The notes beneath the pieces are model-generated. The model saw nothing but the letters and a program-made list of their open reading frames with translations. It was not told where the DNA came from and made no database searches. Position numbers and translations under genes: made by a program. A stretch of 36,832 bases of DNA from Deltaproteobacteria bacterium (lineage in GTDB: Bacteria > Desulfobacterota > Binatia > Bin18): positions 1-36,832 of the forward strand of contig VGTJ01000037.1 in NCBI GenBank assembly GCA_016874775.1, written 5' to 3'. Positions 23,618-31,388 of the stretch are shown in pieces; position 1 is the stretch's first letter, and every line of letters begins with the position of its first letter.

Positions 23618-26329
23618 TTATTCGTGTCGTTGCTCAGACGCTCCGTCGAGGCGGATACGTAGCATTTCAAGCCATTGCGGCAGCGCCGGGTCAGAGAACA
23701 ATTCGGCATGGCTCGATTCGACAACGCGGATGTCGGCAGTTGGACCAAGCAAAGCGTGCCACAGAGCATACCGATCATCGCGATCGACGAAGACCGCGAG
23801 TACGTCGCCCTCGTAAGGACGTGGAACGTAGGATTTGCCAAGGCGCTTTGAGGCATAACAAAACGCTGGCCAGCGATTTTTCGGCAGGAGGCGAGTCGAG
23901 ACTGGGTTCGCGTTCCGGCCATAGAGGTCGACGAGATGGTAGCTCAGCCACTCTAACAGTGGCTGGCGGATTCTGCGGTACGGAACACGAACCGCACGCT
24001 TTACTTTACCTCCTACGCGCCTCACCATGGACGGCACCAAGTTTCGTGGACTCTGCATCAGACGCCCTGCCTTGATCCCCGGGCCTAGCGCGTCGTATGC
24101 GCCGTTGACCACCGGCTCGCTCGGTTGGAGGTTCAGCGCGTTTCCACTCGTGAACGGCTCACTCGGGTCGAGCAGAAAAAGCAGTTCGATCCTCTCACCG
24201 GCATGACGCAGTTGCTGAGCGATCTCAAGCGCGACCAAGCCACCGAAAGAATACCCGGCTAGGCGGTAAGGACCATGAGGCTGAATCGTTCGGATGTTGT
24301 CAATGTGAAAGCGTGCCAGCTCTTCCAGCGAGTTCGCTTTCACAAAGCCGCTCCCCTGGGCCCACAGCGATACGGCATACAAAGGACAATCGACGCTCCA
24401 GAGCCCCTTTTGCGCAAGCTTGAGGTTACCTGTACTAAAGAACATGGGAGTTCCTCGGCCCTGCTGTGTGAGAGGAAAGATGAACTGAGGATTATCGAGC
24501 TTATGCGGCTGCGACCGCTCGCGCTCGATGCGCTCTGCGAACCGATCAAGCGTCGAGGCTTCGAACAGGGCACGAAAAGGGAGTGAGATCTTGAAGGCAG
24601 CTTCGACCTCGAGCATCACTGTCACACCCGATAAAGAGTCTCCTCCAATCGTGAAGAAGTGATCTGTTCTACGCACCGGGTGAATACCGAGCGTACGCTC
24701 CCAAATGCGGATAAGGGTACGTTCGGTGTCGGTTCCCTCATCCTGGTTCAATGTTGAGGTGGTCTCCACTGGTATGTCCGCTGCGCGAACTCGAATAGTG
24801 TTGCGATCGACTTTCCCGCTTGGCAACAATGGGAGAGCCTCGCAGAAAACAAATCGCGACGGGACCATCGTTGCAGAAAGGATCCCCGACAGGTACTGAT
24901 GGAAATCCTCGGCACTCACACAGCAGCCTGGCTTCATAACCACGGCAGCGACAATGGAGCGTGTACCCGAGGTTGTCGCAAACCAGGTTACCGCCGCCTG
25001 GGTCACGCCAGGATGACTCAAGAGAGCTGACTCTACTTCCATAGGTTCGATGCGCACGCCACGCACTTTTATCTGGTCATCGTTACGGCCAAAGTAGTGA
25101 AGGGTCCCGGTGGCATCCTCCACGACGACATCGCCGGTCCGGTAGAACCTCTGTTCATTGGCACCGATGGTGATAAATCGCTCCCGTGTCAGTTGCTCAT
25201 TGCCACGGTAGCCACGGGCCAGCGCTGGACCACCGATCCAGAGTTCACCCTCGACACCGGTCGGGACTTGCACTCCCTGCTCGTCCATCACTTGTACGTC
25301 GACGTGGGCCAGCGGCCGGCCGATCGGAGCCGAGACTGAGTGCGCTAAATGGGCGGTCTTGTCGTGGCCGAGCTGATGTCCGGTCGCCCATACCGTCGTT
25401 TCGGTTGGGCCATAGAGGTTCCACGCGGTATCACCGATATCGATCAGTCGCAACGCAAGATCGCGGGGGAGCGCCTCCCCATGGCTAATGGCGATCCGTA
25501 ATCGTGGGAAGTCAGGAACCGCCGCGAGCGCGACCGACCACACCGATGGCCCTGTCATCAGCACCGAGACCTCATGCTTGCGGATCTCGTTGGCGAGACG
25601 ACGTGGACCCAGCACGAGACTCCGATCATACAGAATGACGGCGCCTCCGGTGATCATCGGCAGGTACATCTCAGCCACGGAACTATCAAAGCCGACCGTC
25701 GAGGTCGCCAAGTAGCGGTCAGACTCGGAGACCCCGAGGAGATCACGTGCGGTGATGAGCAGTCTCACCACATTGCGGTGCTCGACCTCAACTCCTTTCG
25801 GCATTCCCGTACTCCCGGACGTGAACAGGATGTAGGCGAGCCGGTTTCCGCCTTGTGGAAGCTGCTGCGAGGGGCACGACTCGCCGGACCTGGCCCTTAA
25901 TCTCTCGACCTCGACGAACACAGGGCTCGCTGGCGTATCCTCTGTTATATGTATCGAGGCTTGAAGTTTTTGCAGTAACGATGTGTGACCAAGGACAAGC
26001 GTACATCCTGCACTGGTGATGATGCGACGCGCTCGCTCGGGTGGATCATCTGGATCGAGCGGCACGTAGCATCCGCCAGCTTTCAGAATTCCAAGCAGAG
26101 TAGCGAGAAGATCAGACGTCCTGTGCATCAGCACCCCGACGGGCTGTTCAGCGCCGAGTCCCCACAGGATCAGCGCGTCAGCAATTTGGCGCGCGCGCGC
26201 CTCCAGGGCGCTGTAAGATGTCGCACCAGAGGCGTCGATTACGGCTGTAGCCTCAGGCCGCCGCCGGGCTTGGAGGGCAAAGAGCGTAAACAGATTCTCG
26301 TCAAGCATACGAGTATCATCAATCGTCAT
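23618..26329 (-). CDS. Stand-alone NRPS: adenylation-thiolation-thioesterase (A-T-TE)
   Basis: A 903-residue synthetase without a condensation domain. Adenylation motifs: A3 LFTSGSTGMPKG (168-179), A4 VGFDSSVAEMY, A5 NLYGPTETT (304-312), A7 YRTGD (396-400), A8 GRNDDQIKVRGVRIEPMEVE (414-433), A10 LPSGKVDRN with K506. The carrier serine is S565 in FFTIGGDSLSG. The thioesterase has GYSFGG (S694), D721 and H874. Aligned by eye to GrsA, the ten specificity residues read D-S-A-M-I-H-L-V-W-K; the leading Asp implies an alpha-amino group on the substrate. It would load one amino acid and release or dimerise it. The ATG overlaps the P450 stop (ATGA). No phosphopantetheinyl transferase is in the window. 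Confidence 0.93.
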   Translation of the reverse strand: MTIDDTRMLDENLFTLFALQARRRPEATAVIDASGATSYSALEARARQIADALILWGLGAEQPVGVLMHRTSDLLATLLGILKAGGCYVPLDPDDPPERARRIITSAGCTLVLGHTSLLQKLQASIHITEDTPASPVFVEVERLRARSGESCPSQQLPQGGNRLAYILFTSGSTGMPKGVEVEHRNVVRLLITARDLLGVSESDRYLATSTVGFDSSVAEMYLPMITGGAVILYDRSLVLGPRRLANEIRKHEVSVLMTGPSVWSVALAAVPDFPRLRIAISHGEALPRDLALRLIDIGDTAWNLYGPTETTVWATGHQLGHDKTAHLAHSVSAPIGRPLAHVDVQVMDEQGVQVPTGVEGELWIGGPALARGYRGNEQLTRERFITIGANEQRFYRTGDVVVEDATGTLHYFGRNDDQIKVRGVRIEPMEVESALLSHPGVTQAAVTWFATTSGTRSIVAAVVMKPGCCVSAEDFHQYLSGILSATMVPSRFVFCEALPLLPSGKVDRNTIRVRAADIPVETTSTLNQDEGTDTERTLIRIWERTLGIHPVRRTDHFFTIGGDSLSGVTVMLEVEAAFKISLPFRALFEASTLDRFAERIERERSQPHKLDNPQFIFPLTQQGRGTPMFFSTGNLKLAQKGLWSVDCPLYAVSLWAQGSGFVKANSLEELARFHIDNIRTIQPHGPYRLAGYSFGGLVALEIAQQLRHAGERIELLFLLDPSEPFTSGNALNLQPSEPVVNGAYDALGPGIKAGRLMQSPRNLVPSMVRRVGGKVKRAVRVPYRRIRQPLLEWLSYHLVDLYGRNANPVSTRLLPKNRWPAFCYASKRLGKSYVPRPYEGDVLAVFVDRDDRYALWHALLGPTADIRVVESSHAELFSDPALPQWLEMLRIRLDGASEQRHE

Positions 26330-27633
26330 CGCGGCCTCAATTCTACGGCAAACCCTGGCGCTGGTTCCCAGTGGTAACCACCACGCACTGCCGGCCCCTC
26401 AGAAAGCGCAGTCAGGGAGTACCCACGTGCAAGAACGCGCAGGAACACCATGCCGAGCCGGATAACGACTCCTCCCATCGGGCATTGGTGATGATCAACT
26501 CCAAATGGCGCGTAACACTCTTTTCCGGGCGTTTCCTTCAAGAACCTCTGTGGATTGAAACTGTGCGGTTCTCTAAACATACTCTCCGCATGATGGGACT
26601 CCCAAAGGCAAAGTCGGACGGTTGCATTCCGCGGGATAAGAAACCCCTCAAAAATGAAGTCGCGCTTCGCACGACGCATCAGTCGCTCACTCTGGTCGGT
26701 ACGTAGCGTCTCCAATACGAAAGCCTACGCCAGCGGTCGCACCCACTCATGGCCCATGTCTTCAGCACCGATGCGCGCGAGCACCGCCGGCTCATCGGCG
26801 ACATGCCGCGTCAGCCACCGAAACCAGTTCTTTAGATCGGATCGGCCCATCTCCGCTTGATAGATCACGTTTCCGAGTAGGGTATCGTCCAGCGTCCCCT
26901 GTTCCACCATTTGTGCCACCAAACCACCTTTCCGCAGATTTCCGCTGCCAGTACGTATCGCTGTGACCTCAGCGCGCAAATCATCGCGGAATGCGCGGAA
27001 GGCATTCTCCTGCCGCTGCTGTGGATGCCATACAAGTCCATAGGGACCAAGTTCGCGAAAGTGTGCCAGGAATCGCTCATGCACTGCGGTTCCCGGCTCA
27101 GCTCCAAAGAACAGCCAGGTCACCACGGCTGTTGCTATGGCCGACATCGCAGTGGTGTATGCGTTTGCCGCGTTGTTATGTTCACCGCTTCGTTGGACAT
27201 AATCGCGCAGTGCCGTAGCGACAATCGCTTCGAGCACCGATTCATTAGCAGCCAACTCAATGCCGTGCAGAGCTTGCAGGATTGCCCTGCGGTAGAGCCG
27301 ATGATCATCCCCTTCCATGATGTGAAGGAGCCCTTTCGGAATGAGGTGATCGAGTTCCATGGAAATGACCCGCAGATCCGACCCATGTTGTTGCGTGATT
27401 TCCCGGCACCGATCGAGACCGACGATGAAAATACACAATTCACCCCAGGCAATCCCTTTGAATATGGGTCCTAACACCTCTGCGCGCTGGCGCAGGGTAT
27501 CGCGATCGGCTCTCTCCAACGGGTCAAGTGCGATGAAGTCGCCAGGCGGCAACGGGTGACGGGACAGGGCGGCCCGGATGCGTGCATAGGTAACCGGATA
27601 CGGCTGGAGCCAGTCAAAGAGCGTAGCCTTCAT
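26326..27633 (-). pseudogene. Cytochrome P450 interrupted by one in-frame amber codon
   Basis: Reading from the ATG at 27633 (after GAGG) gives a 435-codon P450 of normal length, broken only by TAG at 26725-26727 (codon 303). The stop falls five codons before the ExxR motif (LETLR, E308/R311). The heme-binding region APFGVDHHQCPMGG with C384 is downstream and in the same frame. The I-helix lacks the usual AGxxT: QAEMGRSD at about 259-266 stands in its place. Stopping at codon 302 would lose the heme ligand, so the product would be dead. The 3' half shows no other damage. A CAG-to-TAG change, a sequencing error or readthrough are all possible. Its true stop overlaps the NRPS start. Confidence 0.88.
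26725..26727 (-). other. In-frame amber stop splitting the P450
   Basis: The coding strand reads CCG CTG GCG TAG GCT TTC GTA TTG GAG ACG. The frame before and after is the same and encodes continuous P450 sequence, so this is a single nonsense codon and not a frameshift. Confidence 0.9.
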
Positions 27634-27675
27634 TGTCGAGAACCTCGGGACGATAGTAACCAGCAAACAAATTGT

Positions 27676-27681
27676 ATTATA
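27676..27681 (-). promoter_or_regulatory. Putative -10 box of the P450-NRPS-dioxygenase unit
   Basis: A perfect TATAAT on the minus strand lies 43 bases upstream of the P450 ATG, in the 147-bp divergent gap. The -35 region is weak (TCAATT-like at about 18 bases), so an activator may be needed. Confidence 0.45.
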
Positions 27682-27733
27682 GGAAACCAGGGAGCGCAAA
27701 ATTGACCGCCCCCTCTTATACAAAGTACAAAGC

Positions 27734-27762
27734 TTGACGGTTCGCCGGTGCAGCTATATAGC
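27734..27762 (+). promoter_or_regulatory. Putative sigma-70 promoter of the deaminase gene
   Basis: TTGACG (27734-27739) and TATAGC (27757-27762) are 17 bases apart. The start codon lies 18 bases further on with its ribosome site GGAG at 27771, leaving a short leader. Confidence 0.5.
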
Positions 27763-27780
27763 TTGCCAGCGGAGATAAGG

Positions 27781-28206
27781 ATGAGCCTATCATTGCACAA
27801 TTATTTCATGGACCGTGCGCTAATGCTGGCTCGGGTGTCCCTGGACGAAGGCAATGGCCCGGTGGGTAGTGTCATCGTTAAGGACGGCCGAATCTTAGGA
27901 GAGGGACGCAATCTCGTTCAAACGAGTGGTGATCCATCTGCGCACGGTGAGATGGTGGCGATTCGCAACGTTGCAACCAGCCTGAAAACGACCGATCTAT
28001 CCGGGACCACAATCTACACAACAATGGAACCCTGCCCGATGTGTTGTTGGGCGATCATAACCGCGAACATCCCCACGTTGGGACTCGGGGCGCGTCATAC
28101 CGCATTCAAGCATAATGACTTGGGAAACTATTCGGTTGAGGCGCTAGCCACAATGACAGGTAGGCGGCTGCAGATCATCACTGGTGTGAGGGAAAGGGAA
28201 TGCTAA
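27781..28206 (+). CDS. Nucleoside/nucleobase deaminase (CDA fold)
   Basis: A 141-residue zinc deaminase. The proton-shuttle motif is H55-G56-E57 (SAHGEMVAI), where most relatives have HAE; the zinc cysteines are in EPCPMCCW (C85, C88). MDRALMLARVSLDEGNGPVGSVIVKDG matches guanine/cytosine deaminase and TadA-like proteins. The ATG at 27781 follows GGAG at 6 bases and is preferred to the GTG/ATG-like start at 27748. It is transcribed divergently from the P450-NRPS unit and may be a tailoring or regulatory-linked gene. TadA proper is essential and more conserved, so a base or nucleoside deaminase is likelier; substrate unknown. Confidence 0.85.
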   Translation: MSLSLHNYFMDRALMLARVSLDEGNGPVGSVIVKDGRILGEGRNLVQTSGDPSAHGEMVAIRNVATSLKTTDLSGTTIYTTMEPCPMCCWAIITANIPTLGLGARHTAFKHNDLGNYSVEALATMTGRRLQIITGVREREC

Positions 28207-28584
28207 GATCTACGCTATGCCGCTCTTGAGTTAATGGTGCGCAGATCATGGGAGAAAGGTCGCGATGGCGGCTGTGCGAGAAGTGAGGACCAGTCTCCAG
28301 CCATCGATTTGGGCATAGCAAACAAAACGCGCTTCGCTACCGTTTGGCTCCAGGCACACCGAGTGTTCGCTACCGTTTCCTGCAGGATCCGACGGTCACG
28401 ACCGTAAGCGATGGTCATCAGTGCGTACATCACCATATCGCTAAGATCATCCCAAACGCATTAGCTCCCGGTTGATTTCGCAGCTCATCGCGAAGCACAA
28501 GTTGAGTTACATAACCGACTGGTCCTGGCACGTTGCTGCAGTCACTAGCAACCCTCTGGACCTCACCGCCCCTTTCGCATTAGA
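28207..28584. other. 378-bp intergenic region before the second W/Mo operon
   Basis: No gene is supported. A 73-residue minus-strand reading (28215-28436) matches nothing I recognise and lacks a ribosome site. It contains two GGTAGCGAA-type repeats, plus-strand TTCGCTACCGTTT at 28332-28344 and again at about 28370-28382. The promoter of the NuoEF operon should be in the right half, but no confident boxes are seen. Confidence 0.5.
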
Positions 28585-28593
28585 GTGCCCTTG

Positions 28594-30252
28594 ATGAACC
28601 TCATTAGCGAACTCAAAGCGATTCAGGACAAACACGGCTATCTCCCCGAAGATGAGCTGCGAGCCTTTTCCCAACGCACGACGACACCGCTATACAAGTT
28701 GCAAGCAGTCGCGAGCTTTTATCCGCATTTTCGCTTGCGACCGCATCCTCAGCTCGACGTCAAAGTTTGTGCGGACCTGTCATGTCATATCGCTGGGGCT
28801 CAACGGGTCCTCGCGGGTGCGAAACAACGACTCGGAAGTCAGACAAGTTGTGAAATTGGTACGACATCCTGTCTCGGTCGCTGTGACCAAGCTCCTGCCG
28901 TTGCGATCAATGACACCATTTATGCTGGGGTCACTGATCAGCGACTTGAGGCACTATTGCAAGCGTTTCTACAAGGAACCGCCCCGGATGCTTCATTTGT
29001 CCAACAGGGATCAACGACTTACAACATTGATCCCTATACCCAGCCTGCAGAACGCTTCTCTATGCTGCGCGAACTCTTGTCGACGCAAGATGTCGCTCGC
29101 GTCCTCCAGACACTCAAAGACAGTGGTCTGCGTGGCATGGGTGGCGCCGGATTTCCTACCGGCTTGAAGTGGGAAATTGTTCGCAATGCCACCGGCGAAC
29201 AAAAGTATGTTGTCGTTAATGCCGATGAGAGCGAGCCGGGTACCTTCAAAGATCGCTTCTTGATGGAACGCTTTCCCCACCTTCTGCTCGAAGGCATCTT
29301 ACTCGCAGCATACGTCGTCGGTGCTCGCCAGGCGTATATCTTTCTTCGTCACGAATATCCGCAACAAGAACATGTGCTGGAACATGCGCTTGCCGAAGCA
29401 CAGAAGGCTGGACTGATCGGTTCGCCGATTGGCAACTCAGGCTTCTCGTGTGAGGTCGAACTGTTTGTGAGTGCTGGTGGTTACATTTGTGGTGAAGAGA
29501 CCGCACTGCTAGAAGCATTGGAAGGCAAGCGAGCCGAGCCACGCAACAAACCACCGTTCCCAGGTACACATGGTCTGTGGGGAAAACCGACATTGATCAA
29601 CAACGTCGAAACATTGTGTATGGTCCCAGGCATTTTGAAACGCGGGGCAGCGTGGTTCAAAAGCCAAGGGCGTAACGAGAACGGGCTCAAGTATCTTGGT
29701 CTCAGCGGTCATGTAGCAAAACCTGGAGTCTACGAAGTTCCCCTGGGCCTTTCGGTCGCAGAACTGATCGACCAGTATGGTGGTGGCATCAGCAACGGAA
29801 AAAAGCTGAAAGCGGTTTCACCTGGTGGCGCTTCATCAGGATTCCTGCCAGCCTCAATGAGCAACATCGCGCTCGACTTTCAGGCCTTAGCCCAAGTCGG
29901 CTCGATGCTCGGTTCAGGTGCAGTGGTCGCACTCGCCGAAGGCACGTGCATGCTCGATGCCGCACTGAATGTTGTGACGTTCTTTCGCAATGAGTCGTGT
30001 GGCAAATGCGTTCCGTGTCGCGTGGGCAGTGAAAAGATCGTCCACATCCTCGACCGTGCAACCAAGGGGCAAGCGACCACAACTGAAATCGATCTCATTG
30101 GTGAGTTGGCCGAGACTATGCAGCTCACATCGATTTGCGGACTCGGTCAGGCTGCGCCATTGCCGATTACTTCAGTGCTGAAGTACTTCAAAGAGGAAGT
30201 GATGATGCATCTGACGGAGAAGCGATGTTCAGAAGGTGTATGTTTTCGCTAA
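28594..30252 (+). CDS. NuoE-NuoF fusion: NAD-linked FMN/Fe-S subunit of formate dehydrogenase
   Basis: A 552-residue fusion from the ATG at 28594; a GTG at 28585 adds three residues and neither has a good ribosome site. Numbering from the GTG, residues 1-130 are a NuoE-like thioredoxin fold with 2Fe-2S ligands C62, C67 (CADLSC), C96 and C100 (CLGRC). The rest is NuoF: the FMN/NADH region GLRGMGGAGFPTGLKW (181-196), NADESEPGTFKDR, GAYICGEETAL-like GYICGEETALLEALEG, and the N3-type 4Fe-4S site SCGKCVPCRVGS (C472/475/478) plus a later Cys in TSICGLGQ. It exchanges electrons with NAD+. With the FdhA-type subunit downstream it makes a Fds-like NAD-dependent formate dehydrogenase core. Confidence 0.92.
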   Translation: MNLISELKAIQDKHGYLPEDELRAFSQRTTTPLYKLQAVASFYPHFRLRPHPQLDVKVCADLSCHIAGAQRVLAGAKQRLGSQTSCEIGTTSCLGRCDQAPAVAINDTIYAGVTDQRLEALLQAFLQGTAPDASFVQQGSTTYNIDPYTQPAERFSMLRELLSTQDVARVLQTLKDSGLRGMGGAGFPTGLKWEIVRNATGEQKYVVVNADESEPGTFKDRFLMERFPHLLLEGILLAAYVVGARQAYIFLRHEYPQQEHVLEHALAEAQKAGLIGSPIGNSGFSCEVELFVSAGGYICGEETALLEALEGKRAEPRNKPPFPGTHGLWGKPTLINNVETLCMVPGILKRGAAWFKSQGRNENGLKYLGLSGHVAKPGVYEVPLGLSVAELIDQYGGGISNGKKLKAVSPGGASSGFLPASMSNIALDFQALAQVGSMLGSGAVVALAEGTCMLDAALNVVTFFRNESCGKCVPCRVGSEKIVHILDRATKGQATTTEIDLIGELAETMQLTSICGLGQAAPLPITSVLKYFKEEVMMHLTEKRCSEGVCFR

Positions 30253-30289
30253 GGGGTTGGGTGCTGGGAGTTGGGATCTAGGCTCTAGA
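30253..30289. repeat. Heptamer array after nuoEF
   Basis: Units with a 7-base period: GGGGTTG, GGTGCTG, GGAGTTG, GGATCTA, GGCTCTA. The array begins immediately after the NuoEF stop codon. Confidence 0.7.
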
Positions 30290-30328
30290 ATAAAAGAATT
30301 GGATACGTAACTAGAGGAGTCTCTCATC

Positions 30329-30416
30329 CGTCATGCCCGCGCAGGCGGGCATCCAGGATCTTCAAGCAGAAGCCTGTAGCTATTCCTCCTGGATTCCCGC
30401 TTTCGCGGGAATGACG
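30329..30416. repeat. 88-bp element with GTCATKCCCGC-type inverted ends
   Basis: The left unit 30330-30357 (GTCATGCCCGCGCAGGCGGG, then CATCCAGG) is itself a hairpin. The right unit 30388-30415 (CCTGGATTCCCGCTTTCGCG, then GGAATGAC) is its inverted partner. This pair of REP-like palindromes in opposite orientation is a common mobile extragenic repeat. It lies between nuoEF and the mobA-moaD fusion and could form stable mRNA hairpins. Confidence 0.8.
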
Positions 30417-30435
30417 CTACCACAAAATTTCCGTT

Positions 30436-30470
30436 GATCTTTTAACGTTTTGACTTTTGCAATTTGACTT
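30436..30470. repeat. AT-rich heptamer array before mobA-moaD fusion
   Basis: Five units in register: GATCTTT, TAACGTT, TTGACTT, TTGCAAT, TTGACTT. It ends six bases before the ATG at 30477, so it occupies the place of the ribosome site; no Shine-Dalgarno is present. Confidence 0.65.
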
Positions 30471-30476
30471 CTTTTT

Positions 30477-31385
30477 ATGAGTACCGCCCCACAACCCCCG
30501 CCCCCCGCCCCCCAATCCGCCATTATCCTCGCTGGCGGCAAAAGCTCGCGCATGGGCCAGCCAAAAGCCCTTCTCCCATTCGATGGCGAGCCGTTGATCG
30601 TGCACACTGTTCGCACGTTGCAGCAGCATTTCGCTCAGGTCGTCGTCGTCGCTGCTCCGGGTCAAGAACTTCCAGCTTTGCCTGTGACACTGGTGTGTGA
30701 CGAGGTTGCGTATCAAGGTCCGGTAGGCGGTATTCTTTATGGTCTCCAAGCAGCGTCTCATGAAGTGTGTTTTGTCACCTCGTGCGACGCGCCGTTTCTT
30801 ACTCTTCGACTCGTTAGCTATTTTCTGTCACTGATTGAGAACTACGACGTTGTCGTTCCATTCTGGGAGGAGCGTCTGCAACCATTACAGGCGGTGTACC
30901 GCCGCAGTGTCGCTCCGATGCTGCAAGAGCAACTACAACGCGGCGAGTTGCGGCCCATATCCCTGTACAAGAAAGTTCGCACTCATGAGGTCCAGCCTCA
31001 TGACATCCGCCGCTTCGATCCTGACGGACTCAGTTTCCGCAACATGAACAGTCCGGAAGATTATCAGGCAGCACTGGCCCTGTGGCAGCAACGCCATCAG
31101 GCGTTTTCCTGTGTTATCGAACTCTTTGGCGTTGCGCGTTTGAAGGCCAAAATGGAGCGGATTCCGCTGACTCTCGCGCCAGGGTCCACTATTTGTGATG
31201 CCCTCTCTGCGGTGGTTGAGGCCGTACCGGATCTACTCAACACCGTCATTGCTCCCGACCGCAAATCTCTGTTGGCTGGCTTTTCCTGTAATCTGAACGG
31301 CACCCAGTTTTTGCCTAATGATATACACACGCCATTGCACTCAGGAGATAGTTTGCTCATTCTTTCGAGTGATGCCGGAGGATGA
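30477..31385 (+). CDS. MobA-MoaD fusion: molybdopterin guanylyltransferase with C-terminal sulfur-carrier domain
   Basis: A 302-residue two-domain protein. Residues 13-205 are MobA: AIILAGGKSSRMGQPKALLP (15-34), SCDAPFL with D104, and the C-terminal FRNMNSPEDY. MobA adds GMP to molybdopterin to make the guanine dinucleotide cofactor that formate dehydrogenase needs. Residues 210-302 are a MoaD-like beta-grasp domain (VIELFGVARLKAKMERIPLT; APGSTICDAL; HSGDSLLILSSDAGG) ending exactly in Gly-Gly, as needed for thiocarboxylation. Joining the sulfur-donor step and the nucleotide step is unusual. The stop is three bases before the next AOR gene, whose ribosome site lies inside this gene's end. Confidence 0.87.
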   Translation: MSTAPQPPPPAPQSAIILAGGKSSRMGQPKALLPFDGEPLIVHTVRTLQQHFAQVVVVAAPGQELPALPVTLVCDEVAYQGPVGGILYGLQAASHEVCFVTSCDAPFLTLRLVSYFLSLIENYDVVVPFWEERLQPLQAVYRRSVAPMLQEQLQRGELRPISLYKKVRTHEVQPHDIRRFDPDGLSFRNMNSPEDYQAALALWQQRHQAFSCVIELFGVARLKAKMERIPLTLAPGSTICDALSAVVEAVPDLLNTVIAPDRKSLLAGFSCNLNGTQFLPNDIHTPLHSGDSLLILSSDAGG

Positions 31386-31388
31386 GCC

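Noticed and set aside
23407-24075. 222-residue plus-strand reading
   Set aside because: Antisense to the dioxygenase and NRPS thioesterase genes; low-complexity Arg-rich product typical of a shadow reading.
28215-28436. 73-residue minus-strand reading, thought of as a transposase remnant
   Set aside because: No recognisable motif, no ribosome site, and it contains repeated GGTAGCGAA-like sequence; treated as intergenic.
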